This document shows, piece after piece, positions 8,037 through 16,530 of a DNA stretch of 29,599 bases. Each line of letters starts with the position of its first letter. Position 1 is the first letter of the stretch. This stretch comes from DATCRE01 sp964235605 (GTDB lineage Bacteria > Bacteroidota > Bacteroidia > Cytophagales > Cyclobacteriaceae): positions 1 through 29,599 of the forward strand of contig CAXSCR010000056.1 of the NCBI GenBank assembly GCA_964235605.1. Direction: 5' to 3'. The translations under genes were made by a program, and so were the position numbers. Below the pieces are notes generated by a model, which searched no databases, was not told where the DNA came from, and saw nothing but the letters and a program-made list of their open reading frames with translations.

Positions 8037-9265
8037 TGGAAAAGAAGAATTACAAGTTGCTGTTTAGTATGCCCGTTATTATTGCAGCACTAGGCTACTT
8101 TGTAGACATCTACGACTTATTATTGTTCAGTATTGTTAGAATTCCAAGTCTTAAATCTTTAGGCATACCTGAGTCTGATTTATTAGATAAAGGTGAGTAC
8201 CTCATTCGAATACAAATGGCCGGCTTGTTGGCAGGTGGCATTATTTGGGGTATTATGGGCGATAAGAAAGGAAGACTTTCTGTGCTTTTCGGGTCCATCT
8301 TGCTGTATTCACTTGCTAACATTGCCAACGGTTTTGTGACCACGATTGATCAGTATGCGATTCTAAGATTCATTGCCGGAGTTGGCCTTGCTGGCGAATT
8401 GGGTGCCGGAATTACATTGGTATCAGAATCGCTTCCCACCAACCTACGAGGCTATGGCACTACCATTGTTGCTACCGTTGGTTTGATGGGCGCAGTAGTA
8501 GCGAACTTTGTAGTTAAGCTTTCTGATACCTGGCAAACCTCTTATTTTATTGGCGGTGGATTGGGATTGCTTTTACTATTTGCAAGGGTGAGTCTTTTTG
8601 AATCTGAAATATTTATAAAAGTAAAGAGTGAGATTAAGAGCAGGGGAAACTTTTTTAAGCTCTTCACCAATAAGCAAAGATTCATCAGGTTTATTGGGTG
8701 TATACTTATTGGTTTACCGATCTGGTATACTATTGGCATTCTTGTCACATTTTCTCCTGAGTTTGCGCGGGTGCTTGGGGTAATAGGAAATGTTTCGGCA
8801 GGTGATGCTATTATGTATAGTTATATCGGCTTAGCCGTAGGCGATTTGAGCAGTGGTTTTATAAGTCAGCTACTTAAATCCCGCAAAAAAGTAGTTCTGC
8901 TATTTATTTTACTCACGCTAACGTTTGTATTGCTTTATTTATTCTCTCCATTTAAGTCTGTGCCGTTCTTTTATGTTACCTGTTTTTGCTTGGGTTTTGG
9001 CATTGGTTATTGGGCGTTGTTTGTCACCATTGCGGCAGAGCAGTTTGGAACAGATATACGGTCAACCGTTGCTACTACGGTTCCCAACTTTATACGCGGC
9101 ACTGTTATTCCACTTACAATTGGTTTTAAATTGCTACGCGACGAGGTCGGTGTTATCTACGGCGCTTTGATTGTTGGGTTAATTACCATTGTTATTGCCC
9201 TTCTTGCCCTCCGATTGATTACAGAAACCTTCTCTAAAGACTTAAATTACATAGAGAAGGATTGA
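8036..9265 (+). CDS. MFS transporter, sugar/organic-acid symporter type
   Basis: A 409-residue inner-membrane protein with about 12 hydrophobic segments and a central cytoplasmic loop (about 195-215). Features of the sugar/aromatic-acid/metabolite symporter branch are visible: acidic residues in the first helix (YFVDIYDL, D24 and D27), motif A as GDKKGR (75-80), and the AGELGAG...ESLPTNLRGYGT stretch (119-142). These usually mean proton-coupled uptake, but the substrate cannot be told from sequence. The next gene is a histidine kinase starting 109 nt later, which does not point to a substrate. The start ATG overlaps the stop of a possible 30-residue membrane peptide. Confidence 0.88.
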   Translation: MEKKNYKLLFSMPVIIAALGYFVDIYDLLLFSIVRIPSLKSLGIPESDLLDKGEYLIRIQMAGLLAGGIIWGIMGDKKGRLSVLFGSILLYSLANIANGFVTTIDQYAILRFIAGVGLAGELGAGITLVSESLPTNLRGYGTTIVATVGLMGAVVANFVVKLSDTWQTSYFIGGGLGLLLLFARVSLFESEIFIKVKSEIKSRGNFFKLFTNKQRFIRFIGCILIGLPIWYTIGILVTFSPEFARVLGVIGNVSAGDAIMYSYIGLAVGDLSSGFISQLLKSRKKVVLLFILLTLTFVLLYLFSPFKSVPFFYVTCFCLGFGIGYWALFVTIAAEQFGTDIRSTVATTVPNFIRGTVIPLTIGFKLLRDEVGVIYGALIVGLITIVIALLALRLITETFSKDLNYIEKD

Positions 9266-9303
9266 TTTTTAGTCTTATGTAGGGTTTTACCAATGAAATG
9301 GAC

Positions 9304-9320
9304 AAGATTTGCTAAATCTT
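9304..9320 (+). other. Short hairpin between transporter and kinase genes
   Basis: A 7-bp perfect stem (AAGATTT / AAATCTT) with a 3-nt loop lies 38 nt after the transporter stop. The T-rich tract after it is weak (ATTTAGCTTTA), so it is at best a poor terminator. Confidence 0.3.
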
Positions 9321-9374
9321 ATTTAGCTTTACCCTGCGGTGTGATTTATATCCCCCTCGCAGTGAAAGCAGTCT

Positions 9375-11453
9375 GTGTCACGGAAAGTTTACCTTTTATT
9401 CTTCACTTCAGTGCTGTACTGTGCATCGTTGCATGCTCAGAATCTATACCTTATAAAGAGCCTGAAAAGTCAAATCAATTCAACCGAAGGCAAAAAGAAG
9501 TTTGAGTTTTTAAATGACCTTGCTTGGGAATATCGTTGGGCTTATCCAGACAGTACTATTTTATATGCCAGGAAAGCTTTTGAGTTAGGGCAGCAACTGA
9601 AATTAGAAAAAGATTTAGCAAGGTCTTTGAATTTCATTGGTGTAGCTAATAATTATAAAGGTGAACGGCTCGAGGCTTTTGAGAATTTTAATACGGCCCT
9701 TAAAATGTCTATTGCGCAAAATGATTCATCTCAAATTGCATACTCAAACAATAACATTGGAAGATTATTTTTTGAGCAAGGTTTGTCGTCACGCTCCTAC
9801 GAATATTTTGTGAGGGCACTGGCCACCTTTCAAGCCATAAATGATCTGTCTGGTCTTGCATATACGTATCAAAGTCTGGCTACGCTCTATGCATCGCAAA
9901 AAGACTATGTTAAAGCAGAAAGCAATTATGTAAAAGCATATAAAATACGTTTGAAACTTGGTGACACCAGAAATATAAGCGCGGCGCTTTTTCAAATCGG
10001 CAGATTGTATCAAGCCAATAAGGATCATGAAAAGGCATTACGGTATTTTCATTATGCAGATTCAACCGCTAGAATAATAAATGATGCCATTAACCTTGCG
10101 GAAATAAAAACATTTGCTGCCGAGAGTTATTTAAGTAATGGCCTGTTACGCGAAGCCGAAGCAATGTGCACCGAGGGCTTGGCATACATCTTAAAACTAC
10201 AAAATCTTAGAATGTTACCGCATGCCTATATCACGATGGGCCAAATACAAATAGACAAAAAAGAGCCGGTAAAGGCAAAACATTATTTTATGTCTGCGCT
10301 TAAAGTCTCTACCCAGTTAAAGGATTTAAATTCTAAAATGGAGGCGCATTATTTTTTATGGCGCTTTTTAGAAAAGCAGAACAATAAAACTGAGCAGTTA
10401 ACAAACCAGAACCAATACCTTATCATTAAAGATTCCATCAAAGATCTGGATCTAACGCGACAAGTAGAAAGGTTACAGTTCCAAATTGACATTCAACGTA
10501 AGGAGCAGGAGAATGAATTGCTAAAAGCAAATCAGGCAAAGAATGCTGCTTATATACATCAACAAAGGTCGCAGAATATAGGGTTAATTGTTATTGTGGC
10601 ATTGGTTAGTACGCTTGGTATAGTGCAGTGGTTGAACAGTAAGAAACGTAGACAAATTAATGAAAAGCTTGCCGAACAAAACGAAAAAATCCAGAAGCAA
10701 CAGGAAGAAATTATAGCTCAAAACGCAAAGTTAAGCAAGCATAATTTGCAGCTTTCTGATTTAAATCATGAGAAAGATACCATCATGAGTATTGTTGCGC
10801 ATGATTTAAGATCGCCTTTAAATCGAATTCTAGGACTTACTTCGTTGCTGGAACACGATGTGAATACGAATAGATCTTTTTACATCAAATTGCTAAAAGA
10901 AGCAACGGCTTCAGGTTTGGTGCTTATAAAAGATTTGCTCGATGTTCATATGCTGGAAGAAAATGTAGAGCCTGACTATTCTACTTTTAACATAAGCGAT
11001 TTTCTATTACAAAAAGTTGGTGAATTTATACCGCTTGCAGAGGCTAAGGGAATTCATTTGAAGGCAATACGGGTGCATAGCGAATCAATAAGTCAAGATG
11101 AAGGTTATTTAGGAAGGATCGTTGATAACTTACTTTCAAACTCAATTAAATTTTCTAAGGTTGGTTCCTCAATAGAACTTAGTGCGATTAAAAAAGACAA
11201 CTATATAATTTTTTCAATAAAGGATCAAGGGCCAGGTTTTAGTGATGAAGATCGGCCGTTCATTTTTAAGAAGTTTAAAAAATTAAGTGCCAGGCCAACG
11301 GCTGGCGAAACATCTAACGGTTTAGGTTTAACCATTGTTAAGACATTGGTAGATCGTCTTAAGGGTGATATTCAGCTCAACACGAAACAAGGCGAGGGCA
11401 GTGAATTTATAATTAGACTACCTGCAAATAGTCCTAAGCGTATCTCCAGTTAA
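9375..11453 (+). CDS. TPR-repeat membrane histidine kinase
   Basis: A 692-residue sensor kinase starting at GTG. Order: signal peptide (about 1-21, ending at HAQ), seven or so TPR-like repeats in the periplasm (about 35-345), coiled coil (360-395), one transmembrane helix (402-420), a second coiled coil (425-468), the dimerisation/phosphoacceptor helix with H476 in SIVAHDLRSPLNR, and a HATPase_c domain with N box DNLLSNSIKFS (584-594), G1 DQGPG (617-621) and G2 GLGL (649-652). This is the common Bacteroidota 'tetratricopeptide histidine kinase' design. The TPR region probably senses an envelope protein or ligand. No response regulator gene lies in the window, so its partner is elsewhere. The gene is convergent with the PLP enzyme downstream. 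Confidence 0.93.
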   Translation: MSRKVYLLFFTSVLYCASLHAQNLYLIKSLKSQINSTEGKKKFEFLNDLAWEYRWAYPDSTILYARKAFELGQQLKLEKDLARSLNFIGVANNYKGERLEAFENFNTALKMSIAQNDSSQIAYSNNNIGRLFFEQGLSSRSYEYFVRALATFQAINDLSGLAYTYQSLATLYASQKDYVKAESNYVKAYKIRLKLGDTRNISAALFQIGRLYQANKDHEKALRYFHYADSTARIINDAINLAEIKTFAAESYLSNGLLREAEAMCTEGLAYILKLQNLRMLPHAYITMGQIQIDKKEPVKAKHYFMSALKVSTQLKDLNSKMEAHYFLWRFLEKQNNKTEQLTNQNQYLIIKDSIKDLDLTRQVERLQFQIDIQRKEQENELLKANQAKNAAYIHQQRSQNIGLIVIVALVSTLGIVQWLNSKKRRQINEKLAEQNEKIQKQQEEIIAQNAKLSKHNLQLSDLNHEKDTIMSIVAHDLRSPLNRILGLTSLLEHDVNTNRSFYIKLLKEATASGLVLIKDLLDVHMLEENVEPDYSTFNISDFLLQKVGEFIPLAEAKGIHLKAIRVHSESISQDEGYLGRIVDNLLSNSIKFSKVGSSIELSAIKKDNYIIFSIKDQGPGFSDEDRPFIFKKFKKLSARPTAGETSNGLGLTIVKTLVDRLKGDIQLNTKQGEGSEFIIRLPANSPKRISS

Positions 11454-11480
11454 TCTCAGCTGTTTGTAAACCAAGAATAA

Positions 11481-11512
11481 TTTATAGCACGCAGATTCGT
11501 ACGTGCTCTAAA
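11481..11512. terminator. Likely shared terminator hairpin of convergent genes
   Basis: Between the kinase stop (11453) and the stop of the opposite-strand PLP enzyme (11518) there is an 11-position stem with one mismatch (TTTA-x-AGCACG pairing with CGTGCT-x-TAAA) around a 10-nt loop. There is no clear T run on either strand, so termination efficiency is uncertain, but position and symmetry suit a bidirectional terminator. Confidence 0.45.
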
Positions 11513-11517
11513 TCCTA

Positions 11518-12663
11518 TTAAACTTTCTCTAAAGCCTGTTGCAAATCAGCAAGTAAATCTTCAGCATCCTCAATACCAATACTTAGTCTGATCAACGAAT
11601 CTACCAGGCCATTTTTAATTCTTTCGTCTCTCGGAATGCTGGCATGCGTCATGGAAGCAGGATGATTAATTAATGACTCAACACCGCCAAGTGATTCCGC
11701 GAGCGAAAATAGTTCAACACTTTCCATAAGCTTCGTTGCTTTTGCTACACTATCGTCTTTTAGTGTAAATGACAGCATACCACCGAAATCCTTCATCTGT
11801 TTTTTTGCAATTAAATGATTTGGGTGATCTTCAAATCCTGGCCAATATACTTTGCCGATCTTTGCATGGTTTTTTAGAAAAGATGCGATTTGCGTTCCAT
11901 TGCTGCAATGGCGTTCCATGCGCAGATGCAGTGTCTTGATTCCTCGTAAAACTAAGAATGAATCTTGCGGACCTGGAACAGCACCACATGAATTAGCAAT
12001 GAACGCCAGCTCTTGATGTAGCTTCTCATCGTTAACTACGAGTGCACCCATAATCACATCAGAGTGGCCACCTAAATACTTTGTTACAGAATGCATTACA
12101 ATATCAGCTCCGATATCTAACGGATTTTGAAGATATGGTGAAGCGAAGGTATTATCAACGGCAACAATGATGCTACGCTTCTTGGCGATGTCGACACAGG
12201 CTTTAATGTCAATGATATTCATCAACGGGTTAGTTGGTGTTTCTAACCACAATAACTTTGTACTAGCATTTAGAAAAGGCTCGATGTCAGATGCCTTACC
12301 CATGTCAATAAAATGAAATTTGATTCCGAACTTCTCATAGATCTTTTTAAACATTCTATATGAGCCACCATACAAGTCGCTACTGGTTATTACTTCGTCA
12401 CCAGGACTAAGTAATTTAATAACGGCATCGGTAGCACCCATTCCTGATGAAAAGCAAATACCGAATTTTCCATTCTCTAATGCTGCAATACTTTTTTGAA
12501 GTGCGTTGCGTGTTGGGTTAGCACCACGTGCATACGCATAACCTTTATGTTGCGCGGGTGACTCTTGCACATACGTTGATGTTTGATATATAGGTGTCAT
12601 GATGGCACCCGTTGTTGGATCAGGTGCTACGCCTGCATGCACGGCTTTGGTTCCGAATTTCAT
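11518..12663 (-). CDS. Cystathionine gamma-synthase / gamma-lyase family PLP enzyme
   Basis: A 381-residue member of the Cys/Met-metabolism PLP family, full length. Visible motifs: YARGANPTRNALQ with the phosphate-contacting Y43/R45 region, FSSGMGAT (71-78), the cofactor aspartate in VAVDNTFASPYLQ (D170), and the PLP lysine in HSVTKYLGGHSD (K195). The end has 'SLGGVESLINHPASMTH', as in both synthases (MetB) and lyases. Cystathionine gamma-synthase (O-acyl-homoserine plus cysteine) is the usual label for proteins like this in Bacteroidota; a gamma-lyase role cannot be excluded from sequence. The gene stands alone. A 28-nt heptad repeat begins 10 nt upstream of its ATG. Confidence 0.9.
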   Translation of the reverse strand: MKFGTKAVHAGVAPDPTTGAIMTPIYQTSTYVQESPAQHKGYAYARGANPTRNALQKSIAALENGKFGICFSSGMGATDAVIKLLSPGDEVITSSDLYGGSYRMFKKIYEKFGIKFHFIDMGKASDIEPFLNASTKLLWLETPTNPLMNIIDIKACVDIAKKRSIIVAVDNTFASPYLQNPLDIGADIVMHSVTKYLGGHSDVIMGALVVNDEKLHQELAFIANSCGAVPGPQDSFLVLRGIKTLHLRMERHCSNGTQIASFLKNHAKIGKVYWPGFEDHPNHLIAKKQMKDFGGMLSFTLKDDSVAKATKLMESVELFSLAESLGGVESLINHPASMTHASIPRDERIKNGLVDSLIRLSIGIEDAEDLLADLQQALEKV

Positions 12664-12673
12664 GTTTATGTAC

Positions 12674-12701
12674 GTTAATCGTTATTAGTTAATGGTTCTT
12701 A
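12674..12701 (-). repeat. Four heptads upstream of the PLP enzyme start
   Basis: Read on the minus strand toward the gene: TAAGAAC, CATTAAC, TAATAAC, GATTAAC, then a 10-nt spacer and ATG. The last base of the array lies 10 nt from the start codon. A closely similar array has the same position relative to the glutathione peroxidase start near 29467. It lies in the expected 5' untranslated region. Confidence 0.5.
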
Positions 12702-12851
12702 AAGAAATACGTTGTGAGTTATTGGTCCGAAATATAAAACTTTGTCTTGGATATGCGTCAGCGAGCTAACACAAACAACATACAATGAGCTATTACTATT
12801 AGCGTGGGAAGTAGTTTGATAATTGTGTAGTATATAGTTGTAGAAGAAAAG

Positions 12852-13505
12852 TTATTCCTTTGACCATTCAATTGATGGAACAATCCAATCTTTTAGTGGC
12901 TTGTAAATTATACCATGGCCTATGCCCAGCTCTAGCTTTACTTCCTTTGTTCTATTTAGGCCATGTGATAGTGCGAAGATTGGATTACAGCTATGGCCAA
13001 TTTTATCTGTACTTTCATATATAGACAGGATATTTCCATACAAATCAATCTCGAAATTTTTAATGACCCAGTCATTACAATTGGCAACCAAAACATATTT
13101 CATACCCCTATTTTTTAGTTTAGTCGAGATAAGCATGGCAATGATTGCGCCTTTAGAGACACCCACGATTGTGATGTTTTTTGAATTAACACCTAGAGTA
13201 AGTAGCTTTTTAATTTGAATGACAATGTTGTCAGCGTATGTATTTGGATCGGCATTCTTTTTACGGATTTCACTTACAGTAATAAAACCATTTTTCTGGA
13301 ATACGGAAATAATGTCTTTGTACTGGTATTGTCCATACTCTTCACTATAAGCATTGATACCTTGATCTTCAATTATTTTGCCATGAAGATAGAATAGATA
13401 CTTTGCATTTCCTTGAACGCTATCCGCGAGGTTATTATTGGATTGGGCTGGTAGATGGTCTATGAAGAAAAGAAAACCAAGAAGAAAGAATAAGGCCCTC
13501 ATCAT
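12852..13505 (-). CDS. Secreted alpha/beta-hydrolase-like protein
   Basis: A 217-residue protein with a signal peptide (cleavage near PAQ, about residue 21). The rest has the order of an alpha/beta hydrolase: an early strand ending in LHGK (40-43, the oxyanion-hole position), a nucleophile elbow GVSKGA (115-120, S117), a possible acid D167 in YESTDKIG, and H197 in GIGHGI. It should therefore be a periplasmic esterase-like or peptidase-like enzyme; the substrate is unknown. It lies 17 nt downstream of the small ParA partner gene on the same strand and may be co-transcribed, although an exported hydrolase has no obvious role with a cytosolic ATPase. Confidence 0.8.
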   Translation of the reverse strand: MMRALFFLLGFLFFIDHLPAQSNNNLADSVQGNAKYLFYLHGKIIEDQGINAYSEEYGQYQYKDIISVFQKNGFITVSEIRKKNADPNTYADNIVIQIKKLLTLGVNSKNITIVGVSKGAIIAMLISTKLKNRGMKYVLVANCNDWVIKNFEIDLYGNILSIYESTDKIGHSCNPIFALSHGLNRTKEVKLELGIGHGIIYKPLKDWIVPSIEWSKE

Positions 13506-13522
13506 AGATAACTGCTGATCTC

Positions 13523-13894
13523 TTATTCAAGTTTCTTTTTCCAATAATCACGAATTGCATCCTTCCAGTTTTCTCCGCTTTTGAGATAGAGCGCTGTGTT
13601 GATTAACATCTTGTCTTCTGGAGCTGTTGGCCGATCTTCTAACGATTGAATGATCAGATCGTATAAATTATTTTTAAAAGAAGAACCTACTTTTTTATGG
13701 AGTGAATTTAAGTCACGGAGAATTTTTTCAAAAGAAACTTCTTCGATTGTTGGGGCAGAAGGTTGTTCAACAGGAACTTTAACAGCTTCAGGTTCTGTCG
13801 TTTTATGGCTTAGCTTTTCTGGAGAAACAAGTTGGGCTGCTTGCTGTTTCAGAAATTCATCGAGGTCTTGAAGCGTATTTTTCTTTTTACTCAT
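13523..13894 (-). CDS. Small protein coupled to the ParA-like ATPase
   Basis: A 123-residue cytosolic protein whose ATG overlaps the ParA stop codon by four bases (ATGA), so the two are almost certainly co-translated. It starts with a basic tail (KKK, residues 3-5) and a short helix (LQDLDEFLKQQAAQL), passes through a Pro/Glu/Val-rich linker (about 27-50) and ends in a helical domain (about 53-123). No family is recognised. In known ParA-type positioning systems the partner often has a short basic N-terminal segment that stimulates the ATPase, and this layout fits that role; this is inference. An alternative is a chromosome-partition accessory specific to Bacteroidota. Confidence 0.8.
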   Translation of the reverse strand: MSKKKNTLQDLDEFLKQQAAQLVSPEKLSHKTTEPEAVKVPVEQPSAPTIEEVSFEKILRDLNSLHKKVGSSFKNNLYDLIIQSLEDRPTAPEDKMLINTALYLKSGENWKDAIRDYWKKKLE

Positions 13895-14514
13895 GACAGA
13901 TGGTTCAATATAGCTAACGCCACGTGGTTATATTCTTTCTCGGCTTCAACTGTGCTGAAATTTACAAAAATGTTTTTTTGCGGAACTACAATTGGAAGAA
14001 TTATGGCATCGAGGTTTTTAAGGTGATCTCTAACCGTGTGTATGCCGGTTGCCGTATGGATACGATTGGGTAAAATCAGAATTTTAAGATTCGGGTTTAA
14101 TTCACGTGCTGGCGATAAATCTGTTACCGTTTGATACGTTACTAACAGATCGTTTTGTGTTAAACTTGTGGGGACAATAACTGCATCGCTAACCAAACAA
14201 AGCTTCTTGATGCCTTCATCTGTGGTTTTACCTGCGCTATCCACAATAATAATATCGACACCTTTGTTTTGTTTGAGTTTAGTTAGTTCGTCAGCTACTT
14301 CATGGTCTTGCGACCCTAGAATATCAAACCCCGCATTGCCATTGCTGGTTTTAAATAATTCCATTTTCCGAAGTGTATTTAAGGTGTAATTGGTATCTGT
14401 TTCAACCAATAAAACTTTACGCCCTAATTGATGAAGTGTAGTTGCTAGATTAATAGCATTTGTGGTTTTACCAGTTCCACCTTTTCGACTGATGAAGGAT
14501 ATTATCTTAGCCAT
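13891..14514 (-). CDS. ParA/MinD-family ATPase (orphan)
   Basis: A 207-residue deviant Walker ATPase. The N-terminus has RKGGTGKTT with signature lysine K11 and P-loop lysine K16, a Walker A' region VLLVETDTN, and a Walker B strand IIIVDSAG. It lacks the N-terminal helix-turn-helix of plasmid ParA proteins and is short, as in the McdA/ParF-like class. No parB gene or centromere-like repeats are beside it, so it is probably not the chromosome-segregation ParA. It is followed by a small coupled partner gene. Likely role: ATP-dependent dimerisation on the nucleoid to distribute an unidentified cargo. It starts 61 nt downstream of the thioesterase gene. Confidence 0.88.
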   Translation of the reverse strand: MAKIISFISRKGGTGKTTNAINLATTLHQLGRKVLLVETDTNYTLNTLRKMELFKTSNGNAGFDILGSQDHEVADELTKLKQNKGVDIIIVDSAGKTTDEGIKKLCLVSDAVIVPTSLTQNDLLVTYQTVTDLSPARELNPNLKILILPNRIHTATGIHTVRDHLKNLDAIILPIVVPQKNIFVNFSTVEAEKEYNHVALAILNHLS

Positions 14515-14574
14515 GATTGGTATTAAGATAAACTTATATTTCGATATGTCAAAGTGGTCAATCTTGGGGAAACG

Positions 14575-15132
14575 TCAACTTTTAACATCTACCATACATC
14601 GCTCATTTTTTAAGATAGTGTCTGCTAATCTTACCTCAATATGAGACAGGGCGTCATCCATCTGTGCCTTAATATTATTTTTAACTTCTTTCATGCGCAT
14701 GGCTTCAATAAAACGCTTTACTTGTTCATCGTTTTCAAGAATTAATATGGGCACTTGCATAGGCTTATCATCATCGCCTTTAGCTACCATGGTAAAGTAA
14801 GAAGAGTTGGTGTGTTTAACTACGCCCGACTTAACATTTTGGGATTCTACACGAATACCCACAATTAGTGAAGAACGCCCTACGTAATTGACAGACGCAT
14901 GAAGTGATACCAATTCCCCAACGTCTACGGGCTGAAGAAATTCAACCTTGTCAACTGAAACAGTTACACAATAAGCACCCGCATGTTTGCTGGCGCATGC
15001 ATAGGCAACTTTATCCATCAATGAAAGTAAGATTCCGCCATGTATTTTTCCTCCAAAATTCGCGTAGGAGGGTATCATAAGTTCGGTAATGGTAGTTTGA
15101 GAAACGCGTACAGGTTTAGCGGGGCTAGACAT
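14575..15132 (-). CDS. Acyl-CoA thioesterase, hotdog fold
   Basis: A 185-residue acyl-CoA hydrolase of the YciA/ACOT type. The hotdog helix and catalytic loop are seen in PSYANFGGKIHGGILLSLMD (residues 21-40, with N25 and D40), followed by 'VTVSVDKVEFLQPV' and a strand-rich second half. It ends in a helical extension of about 45 residues beyond the minimal domain. The enzyme cleaves acyl-CoA to free acid and CoA in the cytosol; chain-length preference cannot be read. Neighbours on the same strand are the ParA pair downstream and the Nudix gene upstream (81-nt gap), with no clear pathway link. Confidence 0.88.
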   Translation of the reverse strand: MSSPAKPVRVSQTTITELMIPSYANFGGKIHGGILLSLMDKVAYACASKHAGAYCVTVSVDKVEFLQPVDVGELVSLHASVNYVGRSSLIVGIRVESQNVKSGVVKHTNSSYFTMVAKGDDDKPMQVPILILENDEQVKRFIEAMRMKEVKNNIKAQMDDALSHIEVRLADTILKNERCMVDVKS

Positions 15133-15213
15133 TATTTATTCTTTTTGATAAGATATGAACAAATCTTTAAAAATAGGCTCGATCAATATTGGCACTAGGC
15201 ATTACTTATTTAA

Positions 15214-15771
15214 TTACAAGCCTTTCGATCTTGCTAGCATTAATATTCCAGCCATACTCATACTATCTGTTATTTTTCCCTGTATCACCATATTCAAAGC
15301 TTCTTTTAGCGGTAATTTCCAAGTCTTTAAATCAGACTCTGTCTCTTCAAGTTCGCTTTCGCCGTGTTCTAGGTCTTCAGCTAAAAAGACGAAGCCTTCT
15401 TCATCCGTTACTGAATTTGAAAGATGAATTCGTAACAAAGTAGTCCAACGTTTGGCTGTTAAGCCTGTTTCTTCTTTGAGCTCGCGCTTTGCGGCTTCAA
15501 CCGGCGCTTCAGCTAAAGGTCCGCCACCTTCCGGGATTTCCCAAGAAAATTCATTCAGCGTATAACGATATTGACCCACTAGCCAGATGTTTTGCTCTTG
15601 ATCAAGTGCAATAATGCCAATGGCTTTATTTTTCATGTGCACTTTGCCATAAATTCCATTTCCGCCGGAAGGATTGATAACCTGATATTCAGTTACGTTG
15701 ATCCATTTATTATCATATTTTTCTTCAGCGGAAAGTGTGCTCCAGGGATTTGTAACAGCTTTGTTTGACAT
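15214..15771 (-). CDS. Nudix hydrolase, ADP-ribose pyrophosphatase type
   Basis: A 185-residue Nudix protein with a complete box, G(x5)E(x7)RELxEETGL, spanning residues 82-104. The N-terminal domain (KYDNKWINVTEYQVINPSG) and the following 'GIYGKVHMKNKAIGIIAL' are typical of ADP-ribose/NDP-sugar pyrophosphatases, which act in housecleaning of nucleotide derivatives. I chose the ATG at 15771 rather than 15801, because homologous N-termini usually begin just before 'NPW', and the longer start crowds the divergent rnhB region. Divergent from rnhB, with 90 nt between starts. Confidence 0.88.
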   Translation of the reverse strand: MSNKAVTNPWSTLSAEEKYDNKWINVTEYQVINPSGGNGIYGKVHMKNKAIGIIALDQEQNIWLVGQYRYTLNEFSWEIPEGGGPLAEAPVEAAKRELKEETGLTAKRWTTLLRIHLSNSVTDEEGFVFLAEDLEHGESELEETESDLKTWKLPLKEALNMVIQGKITDSMSMAGILMLARSKGL

Positions 15772-15861
15772 TAAAATTATTTTTTTGTGAAAGCGTATCA
15801 AAACTATTGATTTCTTTTTTGAACTTTCCGAAAGTTTGTAATCTTTTGTGAAACGTTAAAT

Positions 15862-16479
15862 ATGCTTCGCTCCTCATTTTCTCGTAAATTCATAGAGGCC
15901 GGTTGTGACGAAGTTGGGCGTGGCTGCCTGGCAGGGCCCGTGGTTGCTGCAGCCGTTATTCTACCCAAGCGGTATAAGCATAAACTTTTGAATGATTCAA
16001 AACAATTAAACAAAGCGACCCGTGAATCTCTTTGTGTAGATATACAGCGCGATGCACTTGCCTTTGCAGTAGCAGAAGTCGACAACAATGAAATTGATGA
16101 AATCAATATTTTAAATGCGTCATTCAAAGCCATGCATCTTGCATTGGCTAAACTTCACATGATACCTGAATTGCTTCTAATAGATGGTAATCGGTTTAAG
16201 CCTTATGGGGAAATTAAGCATGAGTGCATCATTAAAGGTGATGCTACATTTTTATCTATTGCAGCTGCATCTATTCTAGCTAAACACCATCGCGATAACC
16301 TGATGGCAAAATTTGCTGACCAATATCCAGGCTACGGATGGATAACAAACGTAGGATACCCTACCTGTGAGCACAGAGACGGAATTAGAAAATTAGGTCA
16401 TACACCGTTACATCGAAGAACCTTTAGACTATTACCAGACCAATTAGAACTGTTTGAAGAGGAGTTCATCGACAAATAG
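15862..16479 (+). CDS. rnhB: Ribonuclease HII
   Basis: Removes ribonucleotides from DNA and degrades the RNA of RNA/DNA hybrids. The 205-residue length is normal. Catalytic acids are visible: D16 and E17 in GCDEVGRG, D108 in LLIDGNRF, and D145 in KHHRDNLM. The 'GWxxNVGYPTxEHRxGIRxLGxTPLHRRTF' block near the C-terminus is typical. It is the first gene of a long plus-strand stretch, with 51 nt to the DUF1361 gene. Confidence 0.95.
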   Translation: MLRSSFSRKFIEAGCDEVGRGCLAGPVVAAAVILPKRYKHKLLNDSKQLNKATRESLCVDIQRDALAFAVAEVDNNEIDEINILNASFKAMHLALAKLHMIPELLLIDGNRFKPYGEIKHECIIKGDATFLSIAAASILAKHHRDNLMAKFADQYPGYGWITNVGYPTCEHRDGIRKLGHTPLHRRTFRLLPDQLELFEEEFIDK

Positions 16480-16530
16480 GCATCCTATAGAAACCTAGAG
16501 CGTATCTATACGTTAGTCTTAGTCTTTGGC

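Noticed and set aside
9293..9505. 70-codon frame overlapping the kinase start
   Set aside because: It overlaps the signal peptide and first residues of the kinase in another frame; the kinase reading has a signal peptide and continues into TPR repeats.
12852..15132. A defence or toxin system formed by ParA, its partner and the hydrolase
   Set aside because: The hydrolase has a signal peptide and is therefore outside the cytosol, and no nuclease, sensor or toxin motif occurs; gene order alone does not support a defence role.
15155..15443. Plus-strand frames over the Nudix gene
   Set aside because: They are antisense to the Nudix coding region, whose complete Nudix box fixes the true strand.
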